Assembly: GCF_021168455.1 (NCBI RefSeq)
Contig: NZ_JAJOZR010000008.1
Span: 224,480-288,479 of the forward strand
Direction: 5' to 3'
Source: Ferranicluibacter quercicola
GTDB lineage: Bacteria > Pseudomonadota > Alphaproteobacteria > Rhizobiales > Rhizobiaceae
DNA length: 64,000 nt
Both the position numbers and the translations under genes were made by a program. The notes beneath the pieces are model-generated. The model did no database searches. It was not told the origin of the DNA and saw only the letters and a list, made by a program, of their open reading frames with translations. Below, piece by piece: positions 32,521-40,897 of the stretch (position 1 is the stretch's first letter; the number at the start of each line of letters is the position of its first letter).

Positions 32521-33543
32521 ATGACCTTTCTGAAAAAGCGCGAAACCCTGCTCTTCCTCATCATCGCCCTAATGGTGATCGCGTTCTCGACACGCGCGCC
32601 CGGTTTCGGGAATCCGCGCAACCTCGGCGTCATCTTCAACGATACGGCGATCCTGATCATCCTCGCGCTGGCGCAGATGACGGTCATCCTGACGAAGTCG
32701 ATCGACCTTTCGGTCGCCGCCAACCTCGCGTTCAGCGGCATGGCGGTGGCGATGCTGAACGCGGCCGTGCCGGGCCTGCCGCTCGTCCTCCTCATCCTGC
32801 TTGCCATCGGCATCGGGGCGGCTCTTGGCGCCATCAACGGTTTCCTCGTCTGGCGGCTCGAAATGCCGCCGATCGTGGTCACGCTCGGCACGCTCACCAT
32901 CTATCGCGGCATGGCCTTCGTCCTCTCGGGCGGCGCCTGGGTCAACGCGCACCAGATGACGCCGGACTTTCTCAACGTGCCCCGGCTTGGCATCGCCGGG
33001 CTCCCGGTTCTCTCCTGGGTCGCGGTGCTCGTCGTCGTGCTCGTCACTCTCATGGCGCGCTACACGCCCTTCGGCCGCTCGGCCTATGCGGCGGGCGGCA
33101 ATCCCGTTGCCGCCGTCTATGCGGGGATCGATGTCGGCTATACGCGCTTTCTCGCCTTCACGCTGTCCGGCGCGCTTGCCGGTCTCAGCGGCTATCTCTG
33201 GGTGTCACGCTATGCGGTAGCCTATGTCGATATCGCCATCGGCTTCGAACTCGACAGCGTCGCGGCCTGCGTCATCGGCGGCATCTCGATTGCCGGCGGG
33301 GTGGGCACCGTCATCGGGACCGTGCTCGGGGCTCTGTTCCTCGGCGTCATCAAGAATGCGCTGCCCGTGATCGGCATCTCGCCCTTCACGCAGATGGCGA
33401 TCTCCGGCTCGGTCATCATTCTCGCGGTCGTCTTCAATGCGCGGCGCGAGCGCCATCGCGGGCGGATCATCCTGCGCAACCGGGCAGCCGAGGACATCAA
33501 TCCCGAAAAGACCGGAACCACCGGCAAGGAGGCCCTGGCATGA
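32521..33543 (+). CDS. rhaP: L-rhamnose ABC transporter permease
   Basis: A 340-residue BPD_transp_2 permease with eight or more hydrophobic helices. Recognisable family pieces are TKSIDLSVAANLAFSGMAVAMLN, GAINGFLVWRLEMPPIVVTLGTLTIYRG and YTPFGRSAYAAGGNPVAAVYAGIDV (cytoplasmic coupling loop). The C-terminal tail after the last helix is basic. It overlaps rhaQ by four bases, and the two presumably form the heterodimeric channel for rhamnose. Confidence 0.93.
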   Translation: MTFLKKRETLLFLIIALMVIAFSTRAPGFGNPRNLGVIFNDTAILIILALAQMTVILTKSIDLSVAANLAFSGMAVAMLNAAVPGLPLVLLILLAIGIGAALGAINGFLVWRLEMPPIVVTLGTLTIYRGMAFVLSGGAWVNAHQMTPDFLNVPRLGIAGLPVLSWVAVLVVVLVTLMARYTPFGRSAYAAGGNPVAAVYAGIDVGYTRFLAFTLSGALAGLSGYLWVSRYAVAYVDIAIGFELDSVAACVIGGISIAGGVGTVIGTVLGALFLGVIKNALPVIGISPFTQMAISGSVIILAVVFNARRERHRGRIILRNRAAEDINPEKTGTTGKEALA

Positions 33544-34568
33544 GCGCGATCCTCTCGACATCTCCCGAACCAGACCCGTCGCAGCCGACGCGACGCGCCA
33601 TTCCCGACCGGCTCGGCACACCGTTCCGCCGGCTGCTGGCCAGCTGGGAGGTGCTGCTGCTCGGCGTCGCGGTGGCGATCTTCGTGTTCAATTCGCTGGC
33701 CTCGCCCTATTTTCTCGATGCCTGGAACCTCTCCGACGCGACCTTCAACTTCACCGAAAAGGCGATGATCGCCTTTGCCATGGCGCTGCTCGTCATCGCC
33801 GGGGAGATCGACCTCTCGGTCGCCGCCATCATCGCGCTGGCCTCGACCGCCATGGGCGCGGCCGCCCAGGCGGGCGTGGGCGCGGCCGGGCTGGTGGGCA
33901 TCGGCCTCTGCGTCGGGCTGGCTTGCGGCACCGTCAACGGCGTCCTCGTCTCCGGCATGAAGCTGCCCTCGATCGTCGTCACCATCGGCACGATGAGCCT
34001 GTTTCGCGGCCTTTCCTACATCGTGCTCGGCGACAAGGCCTATGGCGGCTATCCCGCCGACTTCGCCTTCTTCGGGCAGGGCTACGTGGTCTGGGTGTTC
34101 TCGTTCGAATTCGTGCTGTTTCTCGTGCTGGCCTGCCTTTTCGCCCTGCTGCTGCATGCGACGAATTTCGGGCGGCAGGTGAAAGTCATCGGCAACAACG
34201 AATTTGCCGCGCGCTTTTCCGGCATTCCGGTCGAACGGGTCAAATTCATCCTGTTTCTGCTGACGGGCCTGATGAGCGGGATTGCCGCCATCTGCCTCAC
34301 CTCGCGCCTCGGCTCGACGCGGCCCTCGATCGCGCAAGGCTGGGAGCTGGAGGTCGTGACCATGGTGGTGCTCGGCGGCGTTTCCATTCTCGGCGGCTCC
34401 GGCACGATCGGCGGTGTCGTCATCGCGGCCTTCGTCATGGGTCTCGTCACCTTCGGGCTCGGGCTTCTCAACGTGCCGGGCATCGTCATGTCGATCTTCA
34501 TCGGCCTGCTTCTCATCATCACCATCGCGCTGCCGATTCTCGCGCGCCGCATCAAGGCGAGGTCCTGA
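33540..34568 (+). CDS. rhaQ: L-rhamnose ABC transporter permease
   Basis: A 342-residue BPD_transp_2 permease, paralogous partner of RhaP. After a hydrophilic N-terminal extension (about 35 residues) come the helices; AGEIDLSVAAIIALASTAMG, NGVLVSGMKLPSIVVTIGTMSLFRGLSY and ATNFGRQVKVIGNNEFAARFSGI correspond to the conserved parts of RhaP. Start overlaps the rhaP stop (ATGA) and its stop overlaps the rhaU start (TGATG), so the transporter genes are tightly coupled. Confidence 0.93.
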   Translation: MSAILSTSPEPDPSQPTRRAIPDRLGTPFRRLLASWEVLLLGVAVAIFVFNSLASPYFLDAWNLSDATFNFTEKAMIAFAMALLVIAGEIDLSVAAIIALASTAMGAAAQAGVGAAGLVGIGLCVGLACGTVNGVLVSGMKLPSIVVTIGTMSLFRGLSYIVLGDKAYGGYPADFAFFGQGYVVWVFSFEFVLFLVLACLFALLLHATNFGRQVKVIGNNEFAARFSGIPVERVKFILFLLTGLMSGIAAICLTSRLGSTRPSIAQGWELEVVTMVVLGGVSILGGSGTIGGVVIAAFVMGLVTFGLGLLNVPGIVMSIFIGLLLIITIALPILARRIKARS

Positions 34569-34909
34569 TGACATCCGACGCGACGCTAGAACGCCACGCC
34601 TTCGTCATGAAACTGCATGCGGGGCAGGAGGCCGAGTATCGCCGCCGTCACGACGCGATCTGGCCGGAGCTCGGCGCGCTGCTCGCTGAGGCCGGTGTCC
34701 GCGACTATTCGATCTTTCTCGATCCGGAGACGCTGACCCTCTTCGGCGTGCTCTCGCGCCCGCGCGACCACGGCATGGCCGCCCTGCCGGAGCATCCCGT
34801 GATGAAACGCTGGTGGGCGCATATGGCCGATATCATGGAGACCCATCCCGACAACGCGCCGGTGTCGCGCGATCTCGTGCCCGTCTTCCACCTGCCGGCG
34901 CAGCCATGA
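34568..34909 (+). CDS. rhaU: L-rhamnose mutarotase
   Basis: A 113-residue dimeric alpha-beta barrel enzyme that interconverts rhamnose anomers. Family motifs are visible: RHAFVMKLHAGQEAEYRRRHDAIWPEL near the N-terminus (with the catalytic histidine), GVRDYSIFLDPETLTLFGVL in the middle and KRWWAHMADIMETHPDNAP near the C-terminus. Translationally coupled with rhaQ before and rhaK after. R. leguminosarum RhaU is known as a mutarotase. Confidence 0.95.
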   Translation: MTSDATLERHAFVMKLHAGQEAEYRRRHDAIWPELGALLAEAGVRDYSIFLDPETLTLFGVLSRPRDHGMAALPEHPVMKRWWAHMADIMETHPDNAPVSRDLVPVFHLPAQP

Positions 34910-36306
34910 GGCAAGGTGCTGGCAACGTCGCCGTCTTCGACGTCGGCAAGACCAATGCCAAGCTCGTGGTCCTCGATACCGCCAGCGGCCGCGAACTCGT
35001 GTCCCACCGGATGACCAACCGCGTGGTGCGCCAGGATCCCTATCCGCATTACGACACCGACGCGCTCTGGGCCTTCCTGATCGCCTCCCTCACGGCCGTG
35101 GCCATCACGCCGGGGTTCGATGCGATCTCGGTCACCACCCATGGGGCGGCGGCCGCTCTGCTCGATGGAGACGGGGAACTGGCGCTGCCGGTGCTCGACT
35201 ACGAGCACGACTATCCGCAGGCGATCAAGGCTGCCTACGACCGCATCCGCCCCGATTTCGCCGAGACGTTCTCGCCGCGACTGTCGATGGGGCTCAATCT
35301 GGGCGCCCAGCTGCATTATCAGAAGACGGTCTTTCCCGACGACTTCGCCCGGGTGCGCACCATCGTCACCTATGCGCAGTACTGGTCGGGCCGGCTCAGC
35401 GGACAGTTTGTGACGGAGGTGACGTCGCTCGGGTGCCACACGGATCTCTGGAATCCCGCGCTCGGCCGGTTTTCGACGCTGGTCGATACGCTCGATCTTT
35501 CCGGGCTCCTGGCGCCCGTGCAGTCCGCCTTCGCGGCGCTGGGACCTTTGCTTGCACCGCTCGCGACGGAGATCGGGATCGAGGCTGGACGGGACATCCC
35601 GGTCCATTGCGGCATTCATGACAGCAATGCCTCGCTCCTGCCCCATCTGATCGGGCGGGAGGCGCCGTTCTCGGTGGTCTCCACCGGCACCTGGGTGGTT
35701 TCCTTCGGCGTCGGCGGCGATCTCGGGCGGCTCGACCCTGCGCGCGATACGCTTGCGAATGTCGATGCCTATGGCCGGGCGGTGCCGTCCGCGCGCTTCA
35801 TGGGCGGGCGGGAATATGAGATGCTGACATCCGGTCTGGAGCCTGCGCAAGCCGGGGCCGCAGACGCCGCATGCGTCCGGGCCGTCATCGCGCGCGGCAT
35901 GATGCTGCTGCCCTCGGCCGTGCCGGGCTGCGGCCCCATTCCGGAAAGGACGGCAGCGTGGGTTTCGGCAGAGGGCGCGTCGGATGCCGAGCGTCACGTG
36001 GCGATCTGCCTGTATCTCGCGCTGATGACGCAGGAGAGCCTGCGGCTCCTGAATGCCGGGGGTCCCATATTGGTCGAAGGACCGTTTGCGAGGAACGGGC
36101 TCTATCTCTCCGCACTGTCGGCCTTTTCCGGCCGGAGCGTGCGTGCGCTGGAGGGCTCGACGGGAACGAGCCTCGGGGCAGCACGGCTCGCCGGCGGCAC
36201 CGCGCCGTCGACATCCGCACAGGCCGCGGCCGTGACGCCCCTCGGTGCTGCGGCCGAGACGGAAGCCTATCGAACGCTCTGGCGGGAGCGGATCGCGACC
36301 CGCTGA
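34906..36306 (+). CDS. rhaK: Rhamnose kinase (FGGY family)
   Basis: A 466-residue FGGY-type sugar kinase with the N-terminal phosphate-binding DVGKTNAKLVVLD, the substrate-site segment HCGIHDSNASLLPHLIG and STGTWVVSFGVGG, and the C-terminal nucleotide motif LEGSTGTSLGAARLA. Phosphorylates the sugar after import; in R. leguminosarum RhaK is also required for activity of the rhamnose ABC importer. Start overlaps the rhaU stop (ATGA). Last gene of the operon, ending 5 bases from convergent cysK. Confidence 0.92.
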   Translation: MRQGAGNVAVFDVGKTNAKLVVLDTASGRELVSHRMTNRVVRQDPYPHYDTDALWAFLIASLTAVAITPGFDAISVTTHGAAAALLDGDGELALPVLDYEHDYPQAIKAAYDRIRPDFAETFSPRLSMGLNLGAQLHYQKTVFPDDFARVRTIVTYAQYWSGRLSGQFVTEVTSLGCHTDLWNPALGRFSTLVDTLDLSGLLAPVQSAFAALGPLLAPLATEIGIEAGRDIPVHCGIHDSNASLLPHLIGREAPFSVVSTGTWVVSFGVGGDLGRLDPARDTLANVDAYGRAVPSARFMGGREYEMLTSGLEPAQAGAADAACVRAVIARGMMLLPSAVPGCGPIPERTAAWVSAEGASDAERHVAICLYLALMTQESLRLLNAGGPILVEGPFARNGLYLSALSAFSGRSVRALEGSTGTSLGAARLAGGTAPSTSAQAAAVTPLGAAAETEAYRTLWRERIATR

Positions 36307-36311
36307 GAGCG

Positions 36312-37277
36312 TCAGCCGAGCCCTTCGAAGAGCACCGTCGAGAGATACCGCTCGGCGAAAGAGGGGATGATAACGACGATGGTCTTGCCCGCGTTCTCAG
36401 GGCGCTGGCCGACCTGAAGGGCCGCTTCGAGGGCCGCGCCGGAGGAGATGCCGACCGGCACGCCTTCCACCCGCGCGACCTCCCGCGCCCGCTCGACCGC
36501 CGTGCCTGAGGAGACCGTGACGACCTCGTCATAGATGCCGGTGTCGAGGATGGCAGGCGCGAAGCCCGCGCCGATGCCCTGGATCTTGTGGGAACCCGGC
36601 GCACCGCCCGAGAGCACGGGCGACTCCGCCGGCTCGACCGCGACGATGTGCAGGGACGGCTTTCTGTCCTTCAGCACCTGCCCCGCACCGGTGATGGTTC
36701 CGCCGGTGCCGATACCGGCAATCAGAATGTCGATCGCGCCTTGCGTGTCGTTCCAGATCTCTTCGGCCGTCGTGCGGCGGTGGATGTCCGGGTTGGCGGC
36801 GTTTTCGAACTGCTGCGGCATCACGGCGCCGGGAATGGTCTCCAGAAGCGCGCGCGCCCGGGCGATGGCGCCGCGCATGCCCTGGCCGCCCTCGGTCAGC
36901 ACCAGTTCCGCGCCCAGAAGCGTCAGCATCTTGCGCCGCTCGACGGACATGGTTTCCGGCATCGTCAGGATCAGCCGATAGCCCTTGGCGGCGGCGACGA
37001 AGGCGAGCGCGATGCCCGTATTGCCGGATGTCGGCTCGATCAGCGTGCTGCGCTCGGGCGAGATCCGGCCCTCCGCCTCCAGCGCCTCGATCATCGCGAC
37101 GCCGATGCGGTCCTTGACCGAGCTGATGGGGTTGAAGAATTCGAGCTTGGCCATGAGATGCGCCGTGACGCCATGAGCGGCGGCCAGCCTGTCGAGGCGG
37201 ACGATGGGCGTGTCGCCGATGGTCTCGGTGATCGAACCGTAGATGCGCCCGCGCCCGGGCCTGTGCTCACCTGCCAT
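36312..37277 (-). CDS. cysK: Cysteine synthase A
   Basis: PLP enzyme forming cysteine from O-acetylserine and sulfide. The 321-residue protein has the Schiff-base lysine in NPISSVKDRIG, the substrate loop TSGNTGIAL, the phosphate-cradle GIGTGGTITG and the PLP-ring contact GISSGAALEA. ATG 37277 follows GGAGA; the long open frame upstream lacks coding character. It has no other cysteine genes around it. It sits between rhaK (convergent) and a LysE-type exporter gene on the same strand. Confidence 0.95.
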   Translation of the reverse strand: MAGEHRPGRGRIYGSITETIGDTPIVRLDRLAAAHGVTAHLMAKLEFFNPISSVKDRIGVAMIEALEAEGRISPERSTLIEPTSGNTGIALAFVAAAKGYRLILTMPETMSVERRKMLTLLGAELVLTEGGQGMRGAIARARALLETIPGAVMPQQFENAANPDIHRRTTAEEIWNDTQGAIDILIAGIGTGGTITGAGQVLKDRKPSLHIVAVEPAESPVLSGGAPGSHKIQGIGAGFAPAILDTGIYDEVVTVSSGTAVERAREVARVEGVPVGISSGAALEAALQVGQRPENAGKTIVVIIPSFAERYLSTVLFEGLG

Positions 37278-37361
37278 GCGTGTCTCCGCAGATCCTGTTG
37301 CGCGCCTTCCGCCTGCCGCAGGCGGTCGGCAGACTTTACAATGCGGCGCTTCCATCAACGA

Positions 37362-37381
37362 GAACCGCCTTTCAGCGGTTC
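37362..37381 (-). terminator. Hairpin downstream of the LysE-type gene
   Basis: GAACCGC (37362-37368), loop of 6, GCGGTTC (37375-37381), a perfect 7-bp stem. On the minus strand it is followed by TCGTTGAT, a weak T-run. It separates lysE-type transcription from cysK. Confidence 0.5.
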
Positions 37382-37430
37382 CCGTGTCCAGGAGCAAAGA
37401 TCTGCGCGAAACGCGCGTTTTGCAGAAGGA

Positions 37431-38051
37431 TCATGCGGTGCGCAGCGCGATATAGGCGGCCGTGGCGCCCAGCATGCTGGCCGCCGCGCGGTTGAGAACC
37501 TTCAGCGCCCTCGGCCGGCGCAGGAACCGGCGGGCCCGCGAGGCAAGCACGATGTAGGGAAGGAGCACCGAGAGCAGGACGGCGAACGTGGTCAGCACCA
37601 GAAACAGGTAGTCGCGCGGGCCGATGGCGCCGAGATCGATCAGTGTCGGCACGAGCGCGACGTAGAACAGCATCGTCTTCGGATTGCCGAGCGTGACCAG
37701 AAGACCCGAGAGAAAGGCGAGCCCCGGCGCGGTGCGCACCCGGTTTTCCTCCACGTCCTGCGCCATCAGGCCGGACGTCCAGAGCTTCCAGGCGATGAAG
37801 CCGAGATAGAGGGCGCCGAGGATCTTGATGACGAGAAAGGCCGTGGTAAAGGTTTGCGCGACATAGGCGAGCCCCAGGACCACGCCCGTGAGGTAGACGA
37901 GATCTCCGAGCACGAGGCCGAGGCCCATCAGGAACGTATCGCGAAAACCGGAGCCGAGCGCCCGCGCGACGATCGCCGTCATGCCCGGGCCGGGAATGGC
38001 CGCGGCGATGAAGAGGGCGGCGGCATAGGCAAGGAGACTGGCAAGGGTCAC
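37431..38051 (-). CDS. LysE/RhtB family amino-acid exporter
   Basis: A 206-residue inner-membrane protein of the LysE/RhtB family with about six hydrophobic segments. The N-terminal signature AAIPGPGMTAIVARALGSGFRDTFLMGLG is typical, and GNPKTMLFYVALVPTLID carries the conserved NPK of the family. It would export an amino acid or derivative by proton antiport; the substrate is unknown. The GTG at 38051 is the best start (AAGG upstream). It lies 40 bases downstream of murQ on the same strand and may be co-transcribed. Confidence 0.87.
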   Translation of the reverse strand: MTLASLLAYAAALFIAAAIPGPGMTAIVARALGSGFRDTFLMGLGLVLGDLVYLTGVVLGLAYVAQTFTTAFLVIKILGALYLGFIAWKLWTSGLMAQDVEENRVRTAPGLAFLSGLLVTLGNPKTMLFYVALVPTLIDLGAIGPRDYLFLVLTTFAVLLSVLLPYIVLASRARRFLRRPRALKVLNRAAASMLGATAAYIALRTA

Positions 38052-38091
38052 GGGAGGAAGGCCTTCGAGCGGGCGAACGGGAAGCCTGACG

Positions 38092-38994
38092 CTAGCCCTT
38101 TTCCGGTGCGTCGCCAAGGGCGAGCGCACGCCGGAGGCTCTGGCCGGCCGCATCGAGACGCTGCTGCGCTACATCGCGGCGGACGCCCGATGCCAGGAGA
38201 ACGGCGAGCTTGACCGAGCCATCGGCCGCTTCGAGATACCGCTCCGCTGCGGCATGGTCGATCCCGGCGATATCGGCGACCATGCCGGCGGCGCGCTGGC
38301 GCAGCTTGATGTTGTCGGGCCGCAGATTGACCATATGCCCGTCATGGACATGACCGAGCCCGATGCCGACCATGGTGGACAGCATGTTGAGCGCGATCTT
38401 CTGCGCGGTTCCCGCGCCCATACGGGTCGAGCCGGAGATCACCTCGGGCGGGGTTTCCAGGAGAATGGCGACATCCGCCGTATCGAACAGGCGCGCGCCG
38501 GGATTGTTGGCGATCGCCACCACGCCGGCGCCGGCGGCACGCGCCGCGGCCGCGCAGCCGAGCGCATAGGGCGTGGAGCCGCTGGCGGAGACGACCACGA
38601 TGCAATCGCGAGAACCGAGGCCCGCCTGTTCCACGTCGCGAATGCCAAGATCGCGATCGTCCTCATAGCCGCCGGCCAGGTCGGAAAGGCTGGCTGCGCC
38701 GCCGGCGAGGAGAACGACGACCGCATGCGGCGCAAGGCCGTAGGTTCCGGGCAGTTCGAGCGCGTCGACCATCGCCATCAGCCCCGAACTGCCGGCGCCG
38801 GCATAGACCAACCGGCCACCGCCCCGCAACGCCTGCGTGGCGCGCCCGGCCGCAGCCGCCAGCGGCCCCAGCGCCCCGTCGACCGCGCGCGCCGCGGCCT
38901 GCTGGCTTTCCGCCAGCAGCTTCAGGACCGAGGCCGGATCCCTGACGTCGAGGTCCCGTGCCTGCGCATGGCGCTCTTCCGTCCTGTCCGCCAC
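38092..38994 (-). CDS. murQ: N-acetylmuramic acid 6-phosphate etherase
   Basis: Cleaves the lactyl ether of MurNAc 6-phosphate to give GlcNAc 6-phosphate and D-lactate, a peptidoglycan-recycling step. The 300-residue protein contains a SIS domain with GRLVYAGAGSSGLMAMVDALELPGTYG, the sugar-phosphate loop VVVSASGSTPYALG and the catalytic region PPEVISGSTRMGAGTAQKIALNML. GTG 38994 is chosen because GAGGAGG lies just upstream. It is divergent from the kinase-GntR-SIS-nagA operon that would use its product. Confidence 0.93.
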   Translation of the reverse strand: MADRTEERHAQARDLDVRDPASVLKLLAESQQAAARAVDGALGPLAAAAGRATQALRGGGRLVYAGAGSSGLMAMVDALELPGTYGLAPHAVVVLLAGGAASLSDLAGGYEDDRDLGIRDVEQAGLGSRDCIVVVSASGSTPYALGCAAAARAAGAGVVAIANNPGARLFDTADVAILLETPPEVISGSTRMGAGTAQKIALNMLSTMVGIGLGHVHDGHMVNLRPDNIKLRQRAAGMVADIAGIDHAAAERYLEAADGSVKLAVLLASGVRRDVAQQRLDAAGQSLRRALALGDAPEKG

Positions 38995-39023
38995 GCGAAC
39001 CTCCTCAAAAACAAGTCCAAATA

Positions 39024-39175
39024 AATACCAATAGAATGGGCAGAACGAAGACGGCACGCGCCGCGACACTGAGAACCATGGATGGACCGGCCTTACCGTT
39101 CTGTAAAGACAGAATAAAATCACGTTTCCATATTTTGTTGATTTTCACCTTGGTAAATGGTCCTTTTTTGGTATT
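39024..39175. promoter_or_regulatory. Candidate GntR operator pair in the murQ / kinase divergent region
   Basis: AATACCAA (39024-39031) and its exact inverse TTGGTATT (39168-39175) sit 30 bases from murQ and 20 bases from the kinase gene. A related TTGGTAAA lies at 39150-39157. A separate TTCTGT-AAAG-ACAGAA hairpin is at 39099-39114. The AT-rich 200-base gap probably carries both promoters and the sites for the GntR regulator two genes away. Confidence 0.4.
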
Positions 39176-39194
39176 ATCGCGCCGGAGGTTATCC

Positions 39195-40094
39195 ATGGAT
39201 CATTATCGTGTCGGAATCGATGGCGGGGGTACGCGGTGCCGGGCGGCAGTGGCCGGCGCGGACGGTCGTATTCTCGGCCGCGGCATCAGCGGCGCTGCCA
39301 ATATCCTGACCGATCCGGAAACCGCACTGGCCCATATCCGCCTGGCGACGGAGGCTGCCTTTCAAGAGGCGGGCCTTCCCGCGTCCGGGCTTTCCGCGGC
39401 CACCGCCGTTCTCGGTCTCGCCGGCAACAATGTGGCGGACGCCGTCTCCTTCATCGCCGCACGCCTGCCCTTTGCCCGAGCGCAGATCGTGTCTGACGTG
39501 CTGGTCGCGCTGCAGGGCGCGCTGGGCGACCGCGATGGCGCGGTGGCAAGCCTCGGAACGGGTACCGTCTACAGCATTCGGCAACAGGGCACGGTCTCCA
39601 TGCTCGGCGGTCACGGCTTCAAGGTGGGTGATCTTGGCAGCGGCGCCCGGCTTGGGCAAGGCCTTCTTCAGGAGGCGCTGCTTGCCCATGACGGCATTCG
39701 CCCGACAACGCCGCTGACCGAAGCGGTGCTCGCAGAGTTCGGCCGCTCGCCCGAAGCCATCATCGCCTTTGCCCATACCGCGCACCCCGCCGATTACGGC
39801 CGCTACGCCGGCCGCGTCTTTTCGGCGGCCGCCGCCGGCGACGCCGTGGGCGTCCAACTCGTGCGCATGGCCGCAGGGCACATCGACCAGACGCTCGACG
39901 CGATCGTCGCCCGCGGGGTTCGCACCCTCTGCCTCGTCGGCGGCCTCGCGCCGCTCTACAGGCCGTGGCTCGCCGACCGGCCCGGCATCGCGATCGCGGA
40001 ACCGGCCGCCGATGCCCTGACGGGGGCCGTGGCGCTCGCGGTCCAAGCGTCTGCATCCGACCCATTCCCGAACCACAGGGAGGCGGCGCAATGA
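39195..40094 (+). CDS. BadF/BadG-type N-acetylglucosamine kinase
   Basis: A 299-residue ASKHA-fold kinase of the BadF/BadG/BcrA/BcrD ATPase family, as in eukaryotic NAGK and bacterial amino-sugar kinases. It has phosphate 1 GIDGGGTRCRAAVAGADG, the connecting motif ASLGTGTVYS, GDLGSGARLGQ (phosphate 2 region) and the adenosine motif CLVGGLAPLY. It probably phosphorylates GlcNAc or MurNAc for NagA/MurQ. ATG 39195 follows GGAGG. Start of a four-gene operon. Confidence 0.85.
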   Translation: MDHYRVGIDGGGTRCRAAVAGADGRILGRGISGAANILTDPETALAHIRLATEAAFQEAGLPASGLSAATAVLGLAGNNVADAVSFIAARLPFARAQIVSDVLVALQGALGDRDGAVASLGTGTVYSIRQQGTVSMLGGHGFKVGDLGSGARLGQGLLQEALLAHDGIRPTTPLTEAVLAEFGRSPEAIIAFAHTAHPADYGRYAGRVFSAAAAGDAVGVQLVRMAAGHIDQTLDAIVARGVRTLCLVGGLAPLYRPWLADRPGIAIAEPAADALTGAVALAVQASASDPFPNHREAAQ

Positions 40095-40855
40095 GCGATC
40101 ATCTGGCGCATCTGCTGCCGCTCGACGGCCTGCAGGGCGCGGGCGCGGGTCCGCTGTACCTCAAGCTGCGCCAGTCGCTGGAAGAGGCGATCCAGTCGGG
40201 CCGTCTCAACCATGGCGACGCGCTGCCGCCGGAGCGCGACCTTGCCGAATATGCCAATATCAGCCGGGTGACCGTACGCAAGGCGGTGGACGATCTCGTG
40301 CGCGACGGGCTGCTTGTGCGCCGCCACGGCTCGGGCACCTTCGTCGTCAAGCCGCTGGCGCGCGTGCAGCAATCCCTCTCCCGCCTCACCTCCTTTACCG
40401 AGGACATGGCGCGCCGGGGACTGACCACGCGGGCCCAGTGGATCGAGCGGGGCCTGTTCGCCGCCTCGCCGGACGAGATGATGACGCTCGGCCTGCCGGC
40501 CGATGCGCTCGTCGCCCGCCTCGGTCGCCTGCGCATCGCCGACGACATGCCGCTGGCCATCGAGCGGGCGAGCATTTCTGCCGAATTCCTGCCGGATCCG
40601 ATGCGGGTCGCGACGTCGCTCTATGCGGAACTCGACAAGACGCGCGCCCGGCCGGTACGCGCGGTGCAGCGAATCTCGGCCTGCGGGCTGAGGGATTCGG
40701 ACGCCGCCATGCTGGGCGTGCCCAGCGGATCGGCGAGCCTGTCGATCGAGCGCATCTCCTATCTCGCATCCGGCCGCGTGGTGGAGTTCACCCGCTCGCT
40801 CTATCGCGGCGATGCCTATGATTTCGTGGCTGAACTCAGCCTTTCCGACACCTGA
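40091..40855 (+). CDS. GntR/HutC family regulator (NagR-like)
   Basis: A 254-residue repressor. The N-terminal winged helix (about 20-90) has GDALPPERDLAEYANISRVTVRKAVDDLVRDGLLVRRHGSGTFV in outline. The C-terminal UTRA ligand domain (about 105-245) includes LSRLTSFTEDMARRGL and LARRLGRLRIADDMPLAIERASI-like strands. UTRA domains of NagR bind GlcNAc 6-phosphate or glucosamine 6-phosphate. Its position between a GlcNAc-type kinase and a deaminase/deacetylase supports control of this operon and murQ. Confidence 0.92.
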   Translation: MSDHLAHLLPLDGLQGAGAGPLYLKLRQSLEEAIQSGRLNHGDALPPERDLAEYANISRVTVRKAVDDLVRDGLLVRRHGSGTFVVKPLARVQQSLSRLTSFTEDMARRGLTTRAQWIERGLFAASPDEMMTLGLPADALVARLGRLRIADDMPLAIERASISAEFLPDPMRVATSLYAELDKTRARPVRAVQRISACGLRDSDAAMLGVPSGSASLSIERISYLASGRVVEFTRSLYRGDAYDFVAELSLSDT

Positions 40856-40897
40856 AGACGGCCCGGCACAAAGACGGCCTTGAAGGACATGCACGAC

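Noticed and set aside
29859..32900. A 1013-codon open frame on the minus strand across rhaS and rhaT.
   Set aside because: It is antisense to two genes with clear domains, has low-complexity Arg/Asp/Gly-rich translation and no recognisable domain. Such frames are common in GC-rich DNA.
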